DNA of 8,641 nt from an uncultured Eubacteriales bacterium (lineage in GTDB: Bacteria; Bacillota; Clostridia; Lachnospirales; Anaerotignaceae). Location: NCBI GenBank assembly GCA_934552695.1, contig CAKTER010000057.1:1-8641 (forward strand). Direction: 5' to 3'. Within the stretch, counting starts at the first letter, position 1, and the number at the start of each line of letters is the position of its first letter. A program made the position numbers and the translations under genes. Shown one piece after another: positions 1-6,297 of this stretch. The notes under the pieces were generated by a model. It worked only from the letters and a program-made list of their open reading frames with translations. It did not search any database and was not told the DNA's origin.

Positions 1-1
1 C

Positions 2-280
2 ATTTTGTTCAACAATAACGACGCCAGCGGCTTTACCACCCGCCTGCAACAGCTCATCCGCACCTATGGCGCCGAAATGGCCCGCACCTGGTTCCATTTT
101 GACGACCCGGAGCAGCTGGACTACCAGTTGAGCTTTGTGACCTATGGCCTACTGGGGCTGGTGACCGAATGGTTTACCCAAAACATGGCCCTCCCCAAAG
201 AAACCCTACTGGAAATGGCCGACCGGCTGCTCAACGGCGTCATTGCCGCCCTGCCCGTCCCCGCCGTACCCCATTCATAA
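2..280 (+). CDS. TetR-type transcriptional regulator, C-terminal part only (5' end outside window)
   Basis: The reading frame is open from the first bases of the window and ends at TAA 278-280, so only about the last 92 residues are visible; the TTG at position 5 is not a credible start. What remains is helical and ends in a segment reading YGLLGLVTEWFTQNM, which resembles the last helices of TetR proteins with a DhaS-like C-terminal ligand/dimer domain. The next gene has a comparable segment (CLCFGLVIDWLNTGM), and that likeness is the main reason for the call. The DNA-binding helix-turn-helix would lie upstream and cannot be checked. The following TetR gene starts 11 nt after this stop, so the two are probably co-transcribed. 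The ligand and targets are unknown. Confidence 0.65.
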   Translation: MLFNNNDASGFTTRLQQLIRTYGAEMARTWFHFDDPEQLDYQLSFVTYGLLGLVTEWFTQNMALPKETLLEMADRLLNGVIAALPVPAVPHS

Positions 281-286
281 GGAGGA
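281..286 (+). promoter_or_regulatory. Ribosome binding site that fixes the start of the second TetR gene
   Basis: GGAGGA lies directly after the TAA of the preceding gene and 5 nt before ATG 292-294. It selects this ATG over the in-frame upstream start at 169, which would lie inside the preceding gene and lacks such a site. The spacing suggests translational coupling of the two regulators. Confidence 0.8.
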
Positions 287-291
287 AACCC

Positions 292-867
292 ATGGCTACT
301 CCCACCCGCCACCTACTAAAGCAGGCGTTTTTACAGCTTTTGGACGAAACGCCCCTCCATCAGATTACGGTAAAGGATATTACCGATAGCTGCGGCCTAA
401 ACCGCAATTCGTTCTATTACCATTTCGAGGACATTCCCAGCCTGCTCTCCGAGATTGTGCAGGAGGTCTCCAACCGGATTATCCACCAAAACATCGGCGC
501 CAACTCCTTGGAGGATTGCTTGGCTGCCGCCGCCCGGCTGGCCTTACAGCACAAGCGCATTGTGATGCACATTTACCGGTCGGCCAACCGGGAGTGGGTG
601 GAGCAAAACCTGTTTGCCTTGTGCCAACACGTTATCGAACAGTTTTCCGAAGCGGAGTTTGGGACGCTGCCCCTCTCCGAAGCCGACCGGCAGGTGGTGC
701 TGCGGCACTACAAATGCCTGTGCTTCGGGCTGGTCATAGATTGGCTAAACACCGGCATGAAGTACGATTTGGTCCTGCAATACCGCCGGTTCCGCCAGCT
801 AAGCCGCCGCTGGAGCGCCGCTCCGGCCCCCGGCTCGCTGCCTGCCGAAGCCATTGCGGAGGGGTAG
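292..867 (+). CDS. TetR/AcrR-family transcriptional regulator
   Basis: This 191-residue protein has the usual TetR layout. An N-terminal DNA-binding domain occupies about residues 5-50, with the recognition helix region ITVKDITDSCGLNRNSFYYHF at about 25-45; the GLNRNSFYYHF part is the typical TetR signature. It is followed by an all-helical ligand/dimerisation domain (about 55-175) and a Pro/Ala-rich tail. The C-terminal half resembles the DhaS-like TetR subgroup (inference from overall look). The start at 292 is chosen because GGAGGA precedes it and the TetR domain begins immediately after. It follows another TetR-type gene by 11 nt and is closed by a terminator at 919-947. The EamA transporter downstream has its own promoter, but it is a plausible regulatory target. 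The ligand is unknown. Confidence 0.9.
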   Translation: MATPTRHLLKQAFLQLLDETPLHQITVKDITDSCGLNRNSFYYHFEDIPSLLSEIVQEVSNRIIHQNIGANSLEDCLAAAARLALQHKRIVMHIYRSANREWVEQNLFALCQHVIEQFSEAEFGTLPLSEADRQVVLRHYKCLCFGLVIDWLNTGMKYDLVLQYRRFRQLSRRWSAAPAPGSLPAEAIAEG

Positions 868-918
868 GCTGCCCCCTTGCCCGTTCTCCTTTCCCCCTTG
901 TTTCGCCCCCGTCTCGTT

Positions 919-947
919 CCCCCAAGGCCCCGGCTTGGGGGGTTTTT
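919..947 (+). terminator. Rho-independent terminator after the tandem TetR genes
   Basis: The arms CCCCCAAG (919-926) and CTTGGGGG (934-941) form an 8-bp GC-rich stem with a 7-nt loop, followed by a T run at 943-947. It lies about 50 nt after the TetR stop and separates that unit from the promoter at 950. Confidence 0.85.
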
Positions 948-949
948 CG

Positions 950-978
950 TTGACCCCGGTCTCCATTTGTGGTATGCT
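950..978 (+). promoter_or_regulatory. Sigma-A-type promoter for the EamA transporter gene
   Basis: TTGACC (950-955) and TATGCT (973-978) are separated by exactly 17 nt. The -10 box is preceded by TG at 970-971, giving an extended -10 element. Transcription would begin near 985, leaving a leader of about 50 nt. It sits directly behind the upstream terminator, as expected for a new transcription unit. Confidence 0.8.
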
Positions 979-1035
979 AAACACTATTCATCCGACGCAA
1001 ACGACCCGGCAGCCACCGGTTTTGGAGGTATTTGT

Positions 1036-1917
1036 ATGAAACCAACCGCCCATCCCGCCCGTACCCTTGCCCTGTCCATGGCTATTTTCGGCACACTGGG
1101 GCCCTTTGTCCGGAATATCCCGGTTTCATCGGGGGAGCTGGCCCTGTACCGGGCCATTTTGGCCGCCCTGTTCATTGGCGTTGTGCTTTTGGTCACCAAA
1201 CAGCCCATCCCCTTCGCCCATATTAAAAAGGAAGTGCCCCTCCTCCTCCTTTCGGGCGTGGCCATGGGCATTAGCTGGATTTTACTATTTCAGGCCTACC
1301 GATACACCACCGTGTCCCTGGCCACTCTCAGCTACTACTTTGCCCCGGTCCTTGTCACGCTGGCCTGCCCTCTGCTGTTTCGGGAGAAGCTGACCAAAAA
1401 GCAGGTGTTCTGCTTTACCATGTCCACTCTGGGGCTGGTAATGATTACCGGTGTCGGGGCCTTGGGCAGCGGCGACCTAACGGGGATTTTGCTGGGGCTT
1501 TGCTCCGCCGTATTCTATGCCGCCGTTGTCCTGCTGAACAAATTCATCCAACACGTAGGGGGTATCCACCGGACGTTTTTGCAGCTGCTGGCCGCCATCC
1601 TCATCCTCATCCCCTATGTCACCCTCACCGGCGTCGTCACCCTGGGCACCCTGACCACCCGAGACTGGGCCAACCTGCTCATTGTGGGCCTGTTCCACAC
1701 CGGCATGACCTATTGCCTGTATTTTTCGGCCCTAACGAAGCTGCCGGGGCAAAAGGCCGCCATCCTCAGCTACATCGACCCGCTGGTGGCCGTGGTCGTT
1801 TCCGTTGTCGTCCTGGGCGAGCCCCTGACCCTGTGGCAAGTGGCAGGTGGGGTCTTGATTTTGGGCTTTACCCTGTGGAACGAAGCCGCTCCCGCCTCTC
1901 GCACCCAAGCGACCTGA
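1036..1917 (+). CDS. EamA/DMT-superfamily membrane transporter
   Basis: This 293-residue, very hydrophobic protein is the usual length for a ten-helix drug/metabolite transporter with two EamA repeats, roughly residues 10-140 and 147-283. Family-like features are the RAILAAL segment after the first loop (39-45), the first-repeat end SLATLSYYFAPVLVTLACPLLFREKLT region (94-120), and the matching second-repeat segment LSYIDPLVAVVVSVVVLGEPLT (244-265), where P249 and GEPLT are typical. The start at 1036 is chosen because GGAGG (1024-1028) precedes it by 7 nt; an upstream in-frame extension to 877 would run through the terminator and promoter. Such proteins usually export amino acids or other small metabolites, but the substrate cannot be told from sequence. 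It is a single-gene unit with its own promoter and terminator. Confidence 0.9.
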   Translation: MKPTAHPARTLALSMAIFGTLGPFVRNIPVSSGELALYRAILAALFIGVVLLVTKQPIPFAHIKKEVPLLLLSGVAMGISWILLFQAYRYTTVSLATLSYYFAPVLVTLACPLLFREKLTKKQVFCFTMSTLGLVMITGVGALGSGDLTGILLGLCSAVFYAAVVLLNKFIQHVGGIHRTFLQLLAAILILIPYVTLTGVVTLGTLTTRDWANLLIVGLFHTGMTYCLYFSALTKLPGQKAAILSYIDPLVAVVVSVVVLGEPLTLWQVAGGVLILGFTLWNEAAPASRTQAT

Positions 1918-1966
1918 TTCGTCCGTTTCCGTCACTCCGCCGTTCCCCACCAGGGTTACCCCCAAC

Positions 1967-2005
1967 AAAAACAACCGTTATCCCAGCCGGATAGCGGTTG
2001 TTTTT
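1967..2005 (+). terminator. Strong terminator after the EamA gene, probably bidirectional
   Basis: A 15-bp stem pairs 1967-1981 with 1991-2005, with one G-T wobble and a 9-nt loop. The outer pairs are an A run on the left and a T run on the right, so the same hairpin has a U-tract on either strand. It can end EamA transcription on the plus strand and act as a back-up stop for metNIQ transcription arriving on the minus strand. Confidence 0.88.
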
Positions 2006-2050
2006 ATTAAAACGGGCCCCCGGAAAAGATAGGCTTTGCTTTTGTAACAT

Positions 2051-2081
2051 AAAAAAAGGAGACCCCCCGGGGAGTCTCCTT
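2051..2081 (-). terminator. Rho-independent terminator of the metNIQ operon
   Basis: The arms AAGGAGAC (2056-2063) and GTCTCCTT (2074-2081) enclose a further CCCC/GGGG core, making a long, very stable stem. On the minus strand the stem runs into a T tract (the A run at 2051-2057). It lies about 40 nt after the metQ stop. Confidence 0.9.
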
Positions 2082-2083
2082 GG

Positions 2084-2097
2084 CGCCGCTAGCGGCG
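2084..2097. repeat. 14-bp perfect palindrome in the metQ 3' untranslated region
   Basis: CGCCGCTAGCGGCG reads the same on both strands and sits between the metQ stop and the metNIQ terminator stem. It has no unpaired loop, so it is not a standard terminator. Its function is unknown and it may be chance in GC-rich DNA. Confidence 0.4.
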
Positions 2098-2120
2098 GCT
2101 TGTTTCTTGTTATGCTTTCA

Positions 2121-2999
2121 TCAGAACTTGGGCACCACGGCGCCGTCATACTTCTCGTTGATGAAGTTCCGCACGGTCTCGGACAGCAGAGCGTCCTTCA
2201 GGGCCAGCAGCTTGGGGTCCTCCTCGTTGCCTTCCTTTACCACCAGCACGTTGGCATAGGTATCGGCAGCCAGGGAGTCCTTCTCTTCCTTGGCCAGAGC
2301 GTCGGTAGAGGGGTTCAGGTCAGCCTGCATGGCGTAGTTGCCGTTGATAACGGCCATATCCACATCCTGCAAAGACCGGGGCAGCTGCTCGGCGGCAATC
2401 TCCACAATGTCCAGGTTCTTGGGGTTTTCCGTGATGTCGTTCTTGGTGGCGTTCAGGCCGGCCTCGGTGTTGATGGAAATCAGGCCCAAAGATTCCAGCA
2501 GCAGCAGGGCCCTGGCTTCATTGGTGGGGTCGTTGGGCACAGCAATCTGAGCGCCGTCGGCCAGCTCATCGATAGAAGTGGTCTTGCCGGGATACAGGCC
2601 CAGAGGCTCGTAGTGAACGGCGGCAATGGATACCAGGTGGGTGCCGTTTTCTTCGTTAAAGGAATCCAGGTAGGGCTGATGCTGGAAGTAGTTGGCGTCC
2701 AAATCCCCGGCCTCCAGAGCGGAGTTGGGCTGGATGTAGTCGGTGAACTCCACAATCTGCAGGTCGTAGCCCTGTGCCTTCATGTCGTCCACAATGGCTT
2801 CCAAAATTTCGGCGTGAGGGGTCGGGGTGGCGCCCACCTTAATGGTTACCAGCTCGGTGGCTTCCCCCTCGGTTCCTTCGCCCTCCTGCTCGGTCTGCTG
2901 ATTGTTTTGCTGGGTATCGTCGGTTTTATTGCCGGAGCAGCCGCTCAGCACACCCATGACCATAACGCCGGCCACCAGAGCTGCAACAAATTTCTTCAT
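2121..2999 (-). CDS. metQ: Methionine ABC transporter substrate-binding lipoprotein MetQ
   Basis: This 292-residue protein is the extracytoplasmic receptor of a MetNIQ methionine importer (NlpA/MetQ lipoprotein family). Residues 1-20 form a lipoprotein signal peptide ending in the lipobox LSGC, so Cys21 should be lipidated and anchor the protein to the outer face of the membrane. Residues 22-50 form an acidic Gln/Glu/Thr-rich linker. The binding domain begins at VTIKVGATPTPHAEIL (51-66) and shows the family landmarks YFQHQPYL (104-111), YEPLGLYPGKT (130-140), NDPTNEARAL (156-165) and VINGNYA (217-223). Family structures place methionine contacts around the Arg and Asn residues in these segments. 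It is the last gene of the operon, 38 nt after metI, and has a strong AAAGGAGG site 10 nt before its ATG, fitting high expression of the receptor. D- versus L-methionine preference cannot be told. Confidence 0.95.
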   Translation of the reverse strand: MKKFVAALVAGVMVMGVLSGCSGNKTDDTQQNNQQTEQEGEGTEGEATELVTIKVGATPTPHAEILEAIVDDMKAQGYDLQIVEFTDYIQPNSALEAGDLDANYFQHQPYLDSFNEENGTHLVSIAAVHYEPLGLYPGKTTSIDELADGAQIAVPNDPTNEARALLLLESLGLISINTEAGLNATKNDITENPKNLDIVEIAAEQLPRSLQDVDMAVINGNYAMQADLNPSTDALAKEEKDSLAADTYANVLVVKEGNEEDPKLLALKDALLSETVRNFINEKYDGAVVPKF

Positions 3000-3037
3000 G
3001 TTTCTTTTTCCTCCTTTAAAACTCGTTCTATTCGCTT

Positions 3038-3706
3038 TTACAAGCGTTTATCCCCGGCCCGGGCAATCCGCATGCCTACTTCCTGAATGACCTGAACCAA
3101 AATGACCATCAGGACAACCGTGACAAGCATAATCTCGTCCTGGTACCGGTTATAACCATAGTTTACGGCAATGGCGCCCAAGCCGCCGCCGCCGACAAAA
3201 CCCGCCATAGCCGAATACCCCAAAATGGTGGTAATGGCAATGGTGGAGCCCAGGGTCAGCGAGGGCTTGGCCTCGGGCAAAAGCACCTTCCAAATAATGT
3301 TCCAAGTGGTCGCCCCCATGGACTGGGCGGCCTCTACCACCCCGGCGTCCACCTCCTTAAACGAGGTTTCCACCATCCGGGCCACAAAGGGCCCCGCCGC
3401 CAAAACCAACGGAACCATGGTGGCCTTGGTGCCAATGGAGGTCCCCACAATGCTCCGGGTCAGGGGCATCACGGCGACCATAAAAATCAAAAACGGGATG
3501 GAGCGGATGATGTTAACAATAATCCCAATCAGCTTATTGAGCCAGACCATGGGCTTAATGCCGTCCTTATCCGTTACCACCAGCAAAATCCCCAAAGGCA
3601 GGCCGATGGCGTAAGCCAGCAGCGAGGAGATGGCCACCATATAAATGGTTTGCCATACCCCGGTCTGGATCATGGCCACGACCTTAGGCGTCAGGCTGCT
3701 GAACAT
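3038..3706 (-). CDS. metI: Methionine ABC transporter permease MetI
   Basis: This 222-residue integral membrane permease is the pore subunit of the methionine importer and is close to the usual family length of about 217. It has about five hydrophobic segments. The cytoplasmic coupling (EAA) motif starts at E125-A126-A127, has the conserved G131, and ends at L143-P144, where it contacts MetN. Other family-like segments are IRSIPFLIFMVAVMPLTRSI (67-86) and ILGYSAMAGFVGGGGLGAIA (161-180). The start at 3706 is chosen because GGAGG lies 9 nt upstream on the minus strand. A start at 3727 would add seven residues (MQRRWRI) without a well-placed site. The coding region overlaps the end of metN by 23 nt, indicating tight coupling. 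Confidence 0.94.
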   Translation of the reverse strand: MFSSLTPKVVAMIQTGVWQTIYMVAISSLLAYAIGLPLGILLVVTDKDGIKPMVWLNKLIGIIVNIIRSIPFLIFMVAVMPLTRSIVGTSIGTKATMVPLVLAAGPFVARMVETSFKEVDAGVVEAAQSMGATTWNIIWKVLLPEAKPSLTLGSTIAITTILGYSAMAGFVGGGGLGAIAVNYGYNRYQDEIMLVTVVLMVILVQVIQEVGMRIARAGDKRL

Positions 3707-4712
3707 AATCCGCCACCTCCTCTGCATGGACGTTCCGTTCTCCCAAATACGTCAACATTCGGTCGGCAATCTTGTCATCCTCGGGCAGCTGGATGACCAT
3801 TTGCCCAAAGGCCTTGCCGTCGATGTTTTTGGTGTTGGCATACATAATATTCACCGGGTGCTTGCAATCCATGACCATGTTGGCAATCACCGGCTCAAAG
3901 GACGAGTTGCCGTCAAACACAATGCGGCAATACCGGTGCCCCTGGAAGTTCCAGCTGCGCTCCCCATCGGGGAACACCAGCCGCCGGGCTGCGGCGGTTT
4001 TCGGCTTTAAAAACACCTGGTCCACCCGGCCGCTTTCGGCAATCACACCCCCGTCAATCATGGCCACCCGCTGGCATACCTCTTCAATCACGCTCATTTC
4101 GTGGGTAATGATGATGACGGTAATGCCCAACCGCTGGTTAATATCCTTCAGCAGAGCCAAGATTGACCGGGTGGTGGTGGGATCCAGCGCACTGGTCGCT
4201 TCGTCGCACAAAAGCACCTTGGGGTTCATCGCCAAAGCCCGGGCAATGGCAACCCGCTGCTTTTGGCCGCCGGAAAGCTGGGACGGATAGGCCTTAGCCC
4301 GATCGGAAAGCCCCACCAGCTCCAGCAGCTCTTTGGCTCTGGCCTCGGCCTCTTTGCCGGGCACCCCTGCAATTTCCATGGGGAAGCACACGTTTTTGAG
4401 AGCCGTGCGCTGCATCAGCAGGTTAAACTGCTGGAAAATCATGCCCATGGAACGCCGGGCCTGCCGCAGCTCGGCTTCGGATACGGTACACAGGTCTACC
4501 CCGTCAAAAATCACCTGTCCGGAGGTAGGCCGCTCCAGCAGGTTGATGCACCGCACCAGCGTGCTCTTCCCGGCGCCGCTGAGGCCGATAATCCCAAAGA
4601 TTTCGCCATGCTCAATCTCCAGGTTAATCCCCCGCAGGGCGTCCACCGTATTCGATTTGCTTTGGAAGGTTTTGTGCAGGTCAACCAGCCGGATGATTGG
4701 TTCCGCATTCAT
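3684..4712 (-). CDS. metN: Methionine ABC transporter ATP-binding protein MetN
   Basis: This 342-residue protein matches the usual MetN length of about 343. The ABC ATPase domain (about 6-245) has all catalytic landmarks: Walker A GLSGAGKST (43-51), Q-loop glutamine at 94-95, signature LSGGQ (146-150), Walker B VLLCDEA (167-172 region, with D170 and E171), D-loop SALD (174-177) and switch His204. The C-terminal domain (about 262-340) is a NIL/ACT-like regulatory domain, which in MetN proteins binds methionine and shuts down transport when the cell is replete (established for the E. coli transporter). The start at 4712 is chosen from family alignment (MNAEPIIRLVDLHKTF). The frame stays open to 4934, but that would run through the promoter. 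The ribosome binding site is weak (GTGAG). It is the first gene of metN-metI-metQ. Confidence 0.96.
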   Translation of the reverse strand: MNAEPIIRLVDLHKTFQSKSNTVDALRGINLEIEHGEIFGIIGLSGAGKSTLVRCINLLERPTSGQVIFDGVDLCTVSEAELRQARRSMGMIFQQFNLLMQRTALKNVCFPMEIAGVPGKEAEARAKELLELVGLSDRAKAYPSQLSGGQKQRVAIARALAMNPKVLLCDEATSALDPTTTRSILALLKDINQRLGITVIIITHEMSVIEEVCQRVAMIDGGVIAESGRVDQVFLKPKTAAARRLVFPDGERSWNFQGHRYCRIVFDGNSSFEPVIANMVMDCKHPVNIMYANTKNIDGKAFGQMVIQLPEDDKIADRMLTYLGERNVHAEEVADYVQQPDA

Positions 4713-4739
4713 ATTTCTCACGCCATTCTGTTTTTTTTG

Positions 4740-4754
4740 AATAGTAAATCTATT
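4740..4754. promoter_or_regulatory. Candidate operator: AT-rich inverted repeat over the metN -10/start site
   Basis: AATAG-TAAAT-CTATT is a 15-bp inverted repeat with 5-bp arms. It overlaps the -10 box of the metN promoter (4752-4757) and the predicted start near 4745. A repressor binding here would block transcription. Short arms in AT-rich DNA could also be chance. Confidence 0.35.
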
Positions 4755-4780
4755 ATAGGGGCTTCGGTGCCATCTGTCAA
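4752..4780 (-). promoter_or_regulatory. Perfect consensus sigma-A promoter of metNIQ
   Basis: Read on the minus strand, TTGACA (4780-4775) and TATAAT (4757-4752) are both exact consensus and are separated by the optimal 17 nt. Transcription should begin near 4745, leaving a leader of only about 33 nt before the metN ATG. That leaves no room for an S-box (SAM-I) riboswitch or T-box. Confidence 0.93.
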
Positions 4781-4940
4781 CGCCGGTGAGCCATAAATCC
4801 GCTTTTTTCCCTGTGTTTCCGCCTGCCAAGCCCCTGCTTTTTCTATAAAAATCCCAACCAGGGGAGCCTCGCTTTTTACCCTGCCTCTTCCCGCCTTTTT
4901 CCCTCTCCCCTTTCTTGCGGGAGCGCCGCCCCAAGCTTCC

Positions 4941-4974
4941 GGCAAAAGCAAAGGCGCTCCCCAGGGAACGCCTT
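4941..4974 (-). terminator. Terminator after the LysM-G5 gene
   Basis: An imperfect stem spans 4951-4974 (AAGGCG at one end, CGCCTT at the other, with mostly paired inner bases). On the minus strand it is followed by a T-rich stretch (complement of 4944-4947). It starts about 28 nt after the stop codon at 5003 and separates this gene from the metNIQ promoter. Confidence 0.75.
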
Positions 4975-5002
4975 ATATCCTCATTTTGTTTTCCGGCCGG
5001 GC

Positions 5003-6136
5003 TTAGGGCCCTACGGCAATAATCTCCGTCACCGGCTCCTGGGTGATGGTGGCCGAAACCTCTTTTTCCTCCTCCACAAACCCATTGATGCGGATGATTT
5101 GGGTCACCACTTCCTTTTGCCCGTCCTTCCCTTGCTGAATCACTTTGGAAACCCCGCTGGCCAGGCTGCTGTCGGTGCGGTACTCCACGCTCTTGGCCTG
5201 CTTTTCAACATAGGTCTGGTTTTCTACGGTTTTTACCGAAAGATAGGGGGTCATCACCGTTACGGTCAGGGCCTGCCCCGCCCGCAGGGTTTCGGGGGTC
5301 ACCCCCGGGTTTTTCTCCTGAATCTCCTCCAGCGTCATATCATAGGACGTAGCAATGCCGTACAGGGTGTTGCCGGTGGCCACCGTATAGGTTTTATCGG
5401 TGGCCGTTCCCGCCGTCAGCTTGGCCCGGGCGGTTTCTGCCGAAACAATGTCCCCGGCGTCCACAAACTGCTCTACCACCTGCACATCCTGAGTAAACCC
5501 GGCGGATTCCAGCTCCACCCCCGCCGGCACATATTCGTCGATAATCTCTTGCAGCAGGGTCTCGGCCTGTTCCTTGTTGACTACCACCGTTACCGTAGCG
5601 CCGTTGACCTGAATGCCCGCCGCCAGCACCTGATACCCGGCCTCGGCCTTCAGCTTGGCCACCACGCTATCCAGGGTGACCAGCTCCGCCTTTTTGGCAT
5701 GGACCGGGGTCAGGCCCACCGCTTCTGTCAAATGCACCTGTGTTCCCATTTCCGTGGCAAGCAGGCTCTCTACCGTGTTTTGGATATCCTCGGCCGTAAT
5801 ATTCTCTTTTTTGATGGTGCCCATGGCCGTTTCGCCCAAGCTCACTATCATGGCGTTTTTCCGGGTCAGGCCCACGGCCACGCCGGCCACAATTACCACC
5901 AGCGCCACAAACAGGGCCAGCTTCCCCCACTGGGTGCTTCCCCCCCGGCGGTTTCGCTGAGAGCTTGGCCGCACCCGGCTCCGGGCAGGCACAATCGGAA
6001 CGGTAGCCGTTCCCTTGCCTGCTTTGCGGCGTTCCGGTACGGCGGCCGCTGCCTTGGGGGCGGGGTCTTCATGCATACGGGGAAGATCCGCAAAGGACCG
6101 GGGCTTGGATGCGGTCTTTTTGGGTTTTTGCGCCAT
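5003..6136 (-). CDS. Membrane-anchored LysM and G5 domain cell-wall protein
   Basis: This 377-residue protein has a basic, Pro/Ala-rich cytoplasmic N-terminus (1-70), one transmembrane helix at about 71-91 (WGKLALFVALVVIVAGVAV) and a long exterior part. After a region without recognised domains (about 95-245) come a LysM domain at about 248-293 (KTYTVATGNTLYGIA, then the conserved NPG and LRAGQAL features) and a G5 domain at about 300-376. LysM binds peptidoglycan N-acetylglucosamine; G5 domains are found in wall-binding and wall-hydrolysing proteins. Family relatives often continue from G5 into an M23 metallopeptidase, but here TAA follows EIIAVGP directly and no catalytic domain is present. 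A binding or adaptor role is inferred. The start at 6136 is set by AAGGGAG about 8 nt upstream; an upstream frame extension to 6211 would run through the promoter. Confidence 0.85.
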   Translation of the reverse strand: MAQKPKKTASKPRSFADLPRMHEDPAPKAAAAVPERRKAGKGTATVPIVPARSRVRPSSQRNRRGGSTQWGKLALFVALVVIVAGVAVGLTRKNAMIVSLGETAMGTIKKENITAEDIQNTVESLLATEMGTQVHLTEAVGLTPVHAKKAELVTLDSVVAKLKAEAGYQVLAAGIQVNGATVTVVVNKEQAETLLQEIIDEYVPAGVELESAGFTQDVQVVEQFVDAGDIVSAETARAKLTAGTATDKTYTVATGNTLYGIATSYDMTLEEIQEKNPGVTPETLRAGQALTVTVMTPYLSVKTVENQTYVEKQAKSVEYRTDSSLASGVSKVIQQGKDGQKEVVTQIIRINGFVEEEKEVSATITQEPVTEIIAVGP

Positions 6137-6182
6137 AACAAATCTCCCTTCGGTTTCGTTGCTGTTGTTTCTATATCTATTT

Positions 6183-6211
6183 ATTGTATCCGATATTTCG
6201 ACAAAATTCAA
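6183..6211 (-). promoter_or_regulatory. Sigma-A-type promoter of the LysM-G5 gene
   Basis: On the minus strand TTGAAT (6211-6206) and TACAAT (6188-6183) are separated by 17 nt. Transcription would begin near 6176, about 40 nt before the ATG. The inverted repeat AGGCA-AAC-TGCCT (6211-6223) abuts the -35 box and could be a regulator site or chance. Confidence 0.75.
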
Positions 6212-6266
6212 GGCAAACTGCCTCGGGGACCGGTGCGCTCTCCCCTTGCCGGGAAGGACGGTGTCA

Positions 6267-6287
6267 AAAGCCCTTTGGCGGGGCTTT
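6267..6287 (-). terminator. Probable short terminator after ispE
   Basis: AAAGCCC (6267-6273) and GGGCTTT (6281-6287) form a 7-bp stem with a 7-nt loop. On the minus strand the stem ends in TTTT before GAC. It is short and the U-tract is brief, so read-through into the LysM-G5 gene is possible. It lies 10 nt after the ispE stop. Confidence 0.55.
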
Positions 6288-6297
6288 CGGTTTCCGC

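Noticed and set aside
877..1035. Longer N-terminus for the EamA protein
   Set aside because: It would translate through the upstream terminator, the promoter and the ribosome site, and the downstream ATG gives the family length.
1998..3086. Long plus-strand open frame opposite metQ
   Set aside because: It is antisense to a clear lipoprotein gene with signal peptide, lipobox and family motifs. Its translation is Gly/Val/Gln-rich without recognisable domains, as expected from the codon bias of the real gene.
4713..4934. Longer N-terminus for MetN
   Set aside because: The extra 74 residues would be encoded by the promoter region, are Lys/Arg/Gly-rich and have no counterpart in a family whose normal length is met by the 4712 start.
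4713..5002. SAM or T-box riboswitch upstream of metN
   Set aside because: The consensus promoter lies only 40 nt before metN, and sequence upstream of it is purine/pyrimidine-skewed DNA without a recognisable riboswitch core. Not tested with a covariance model.
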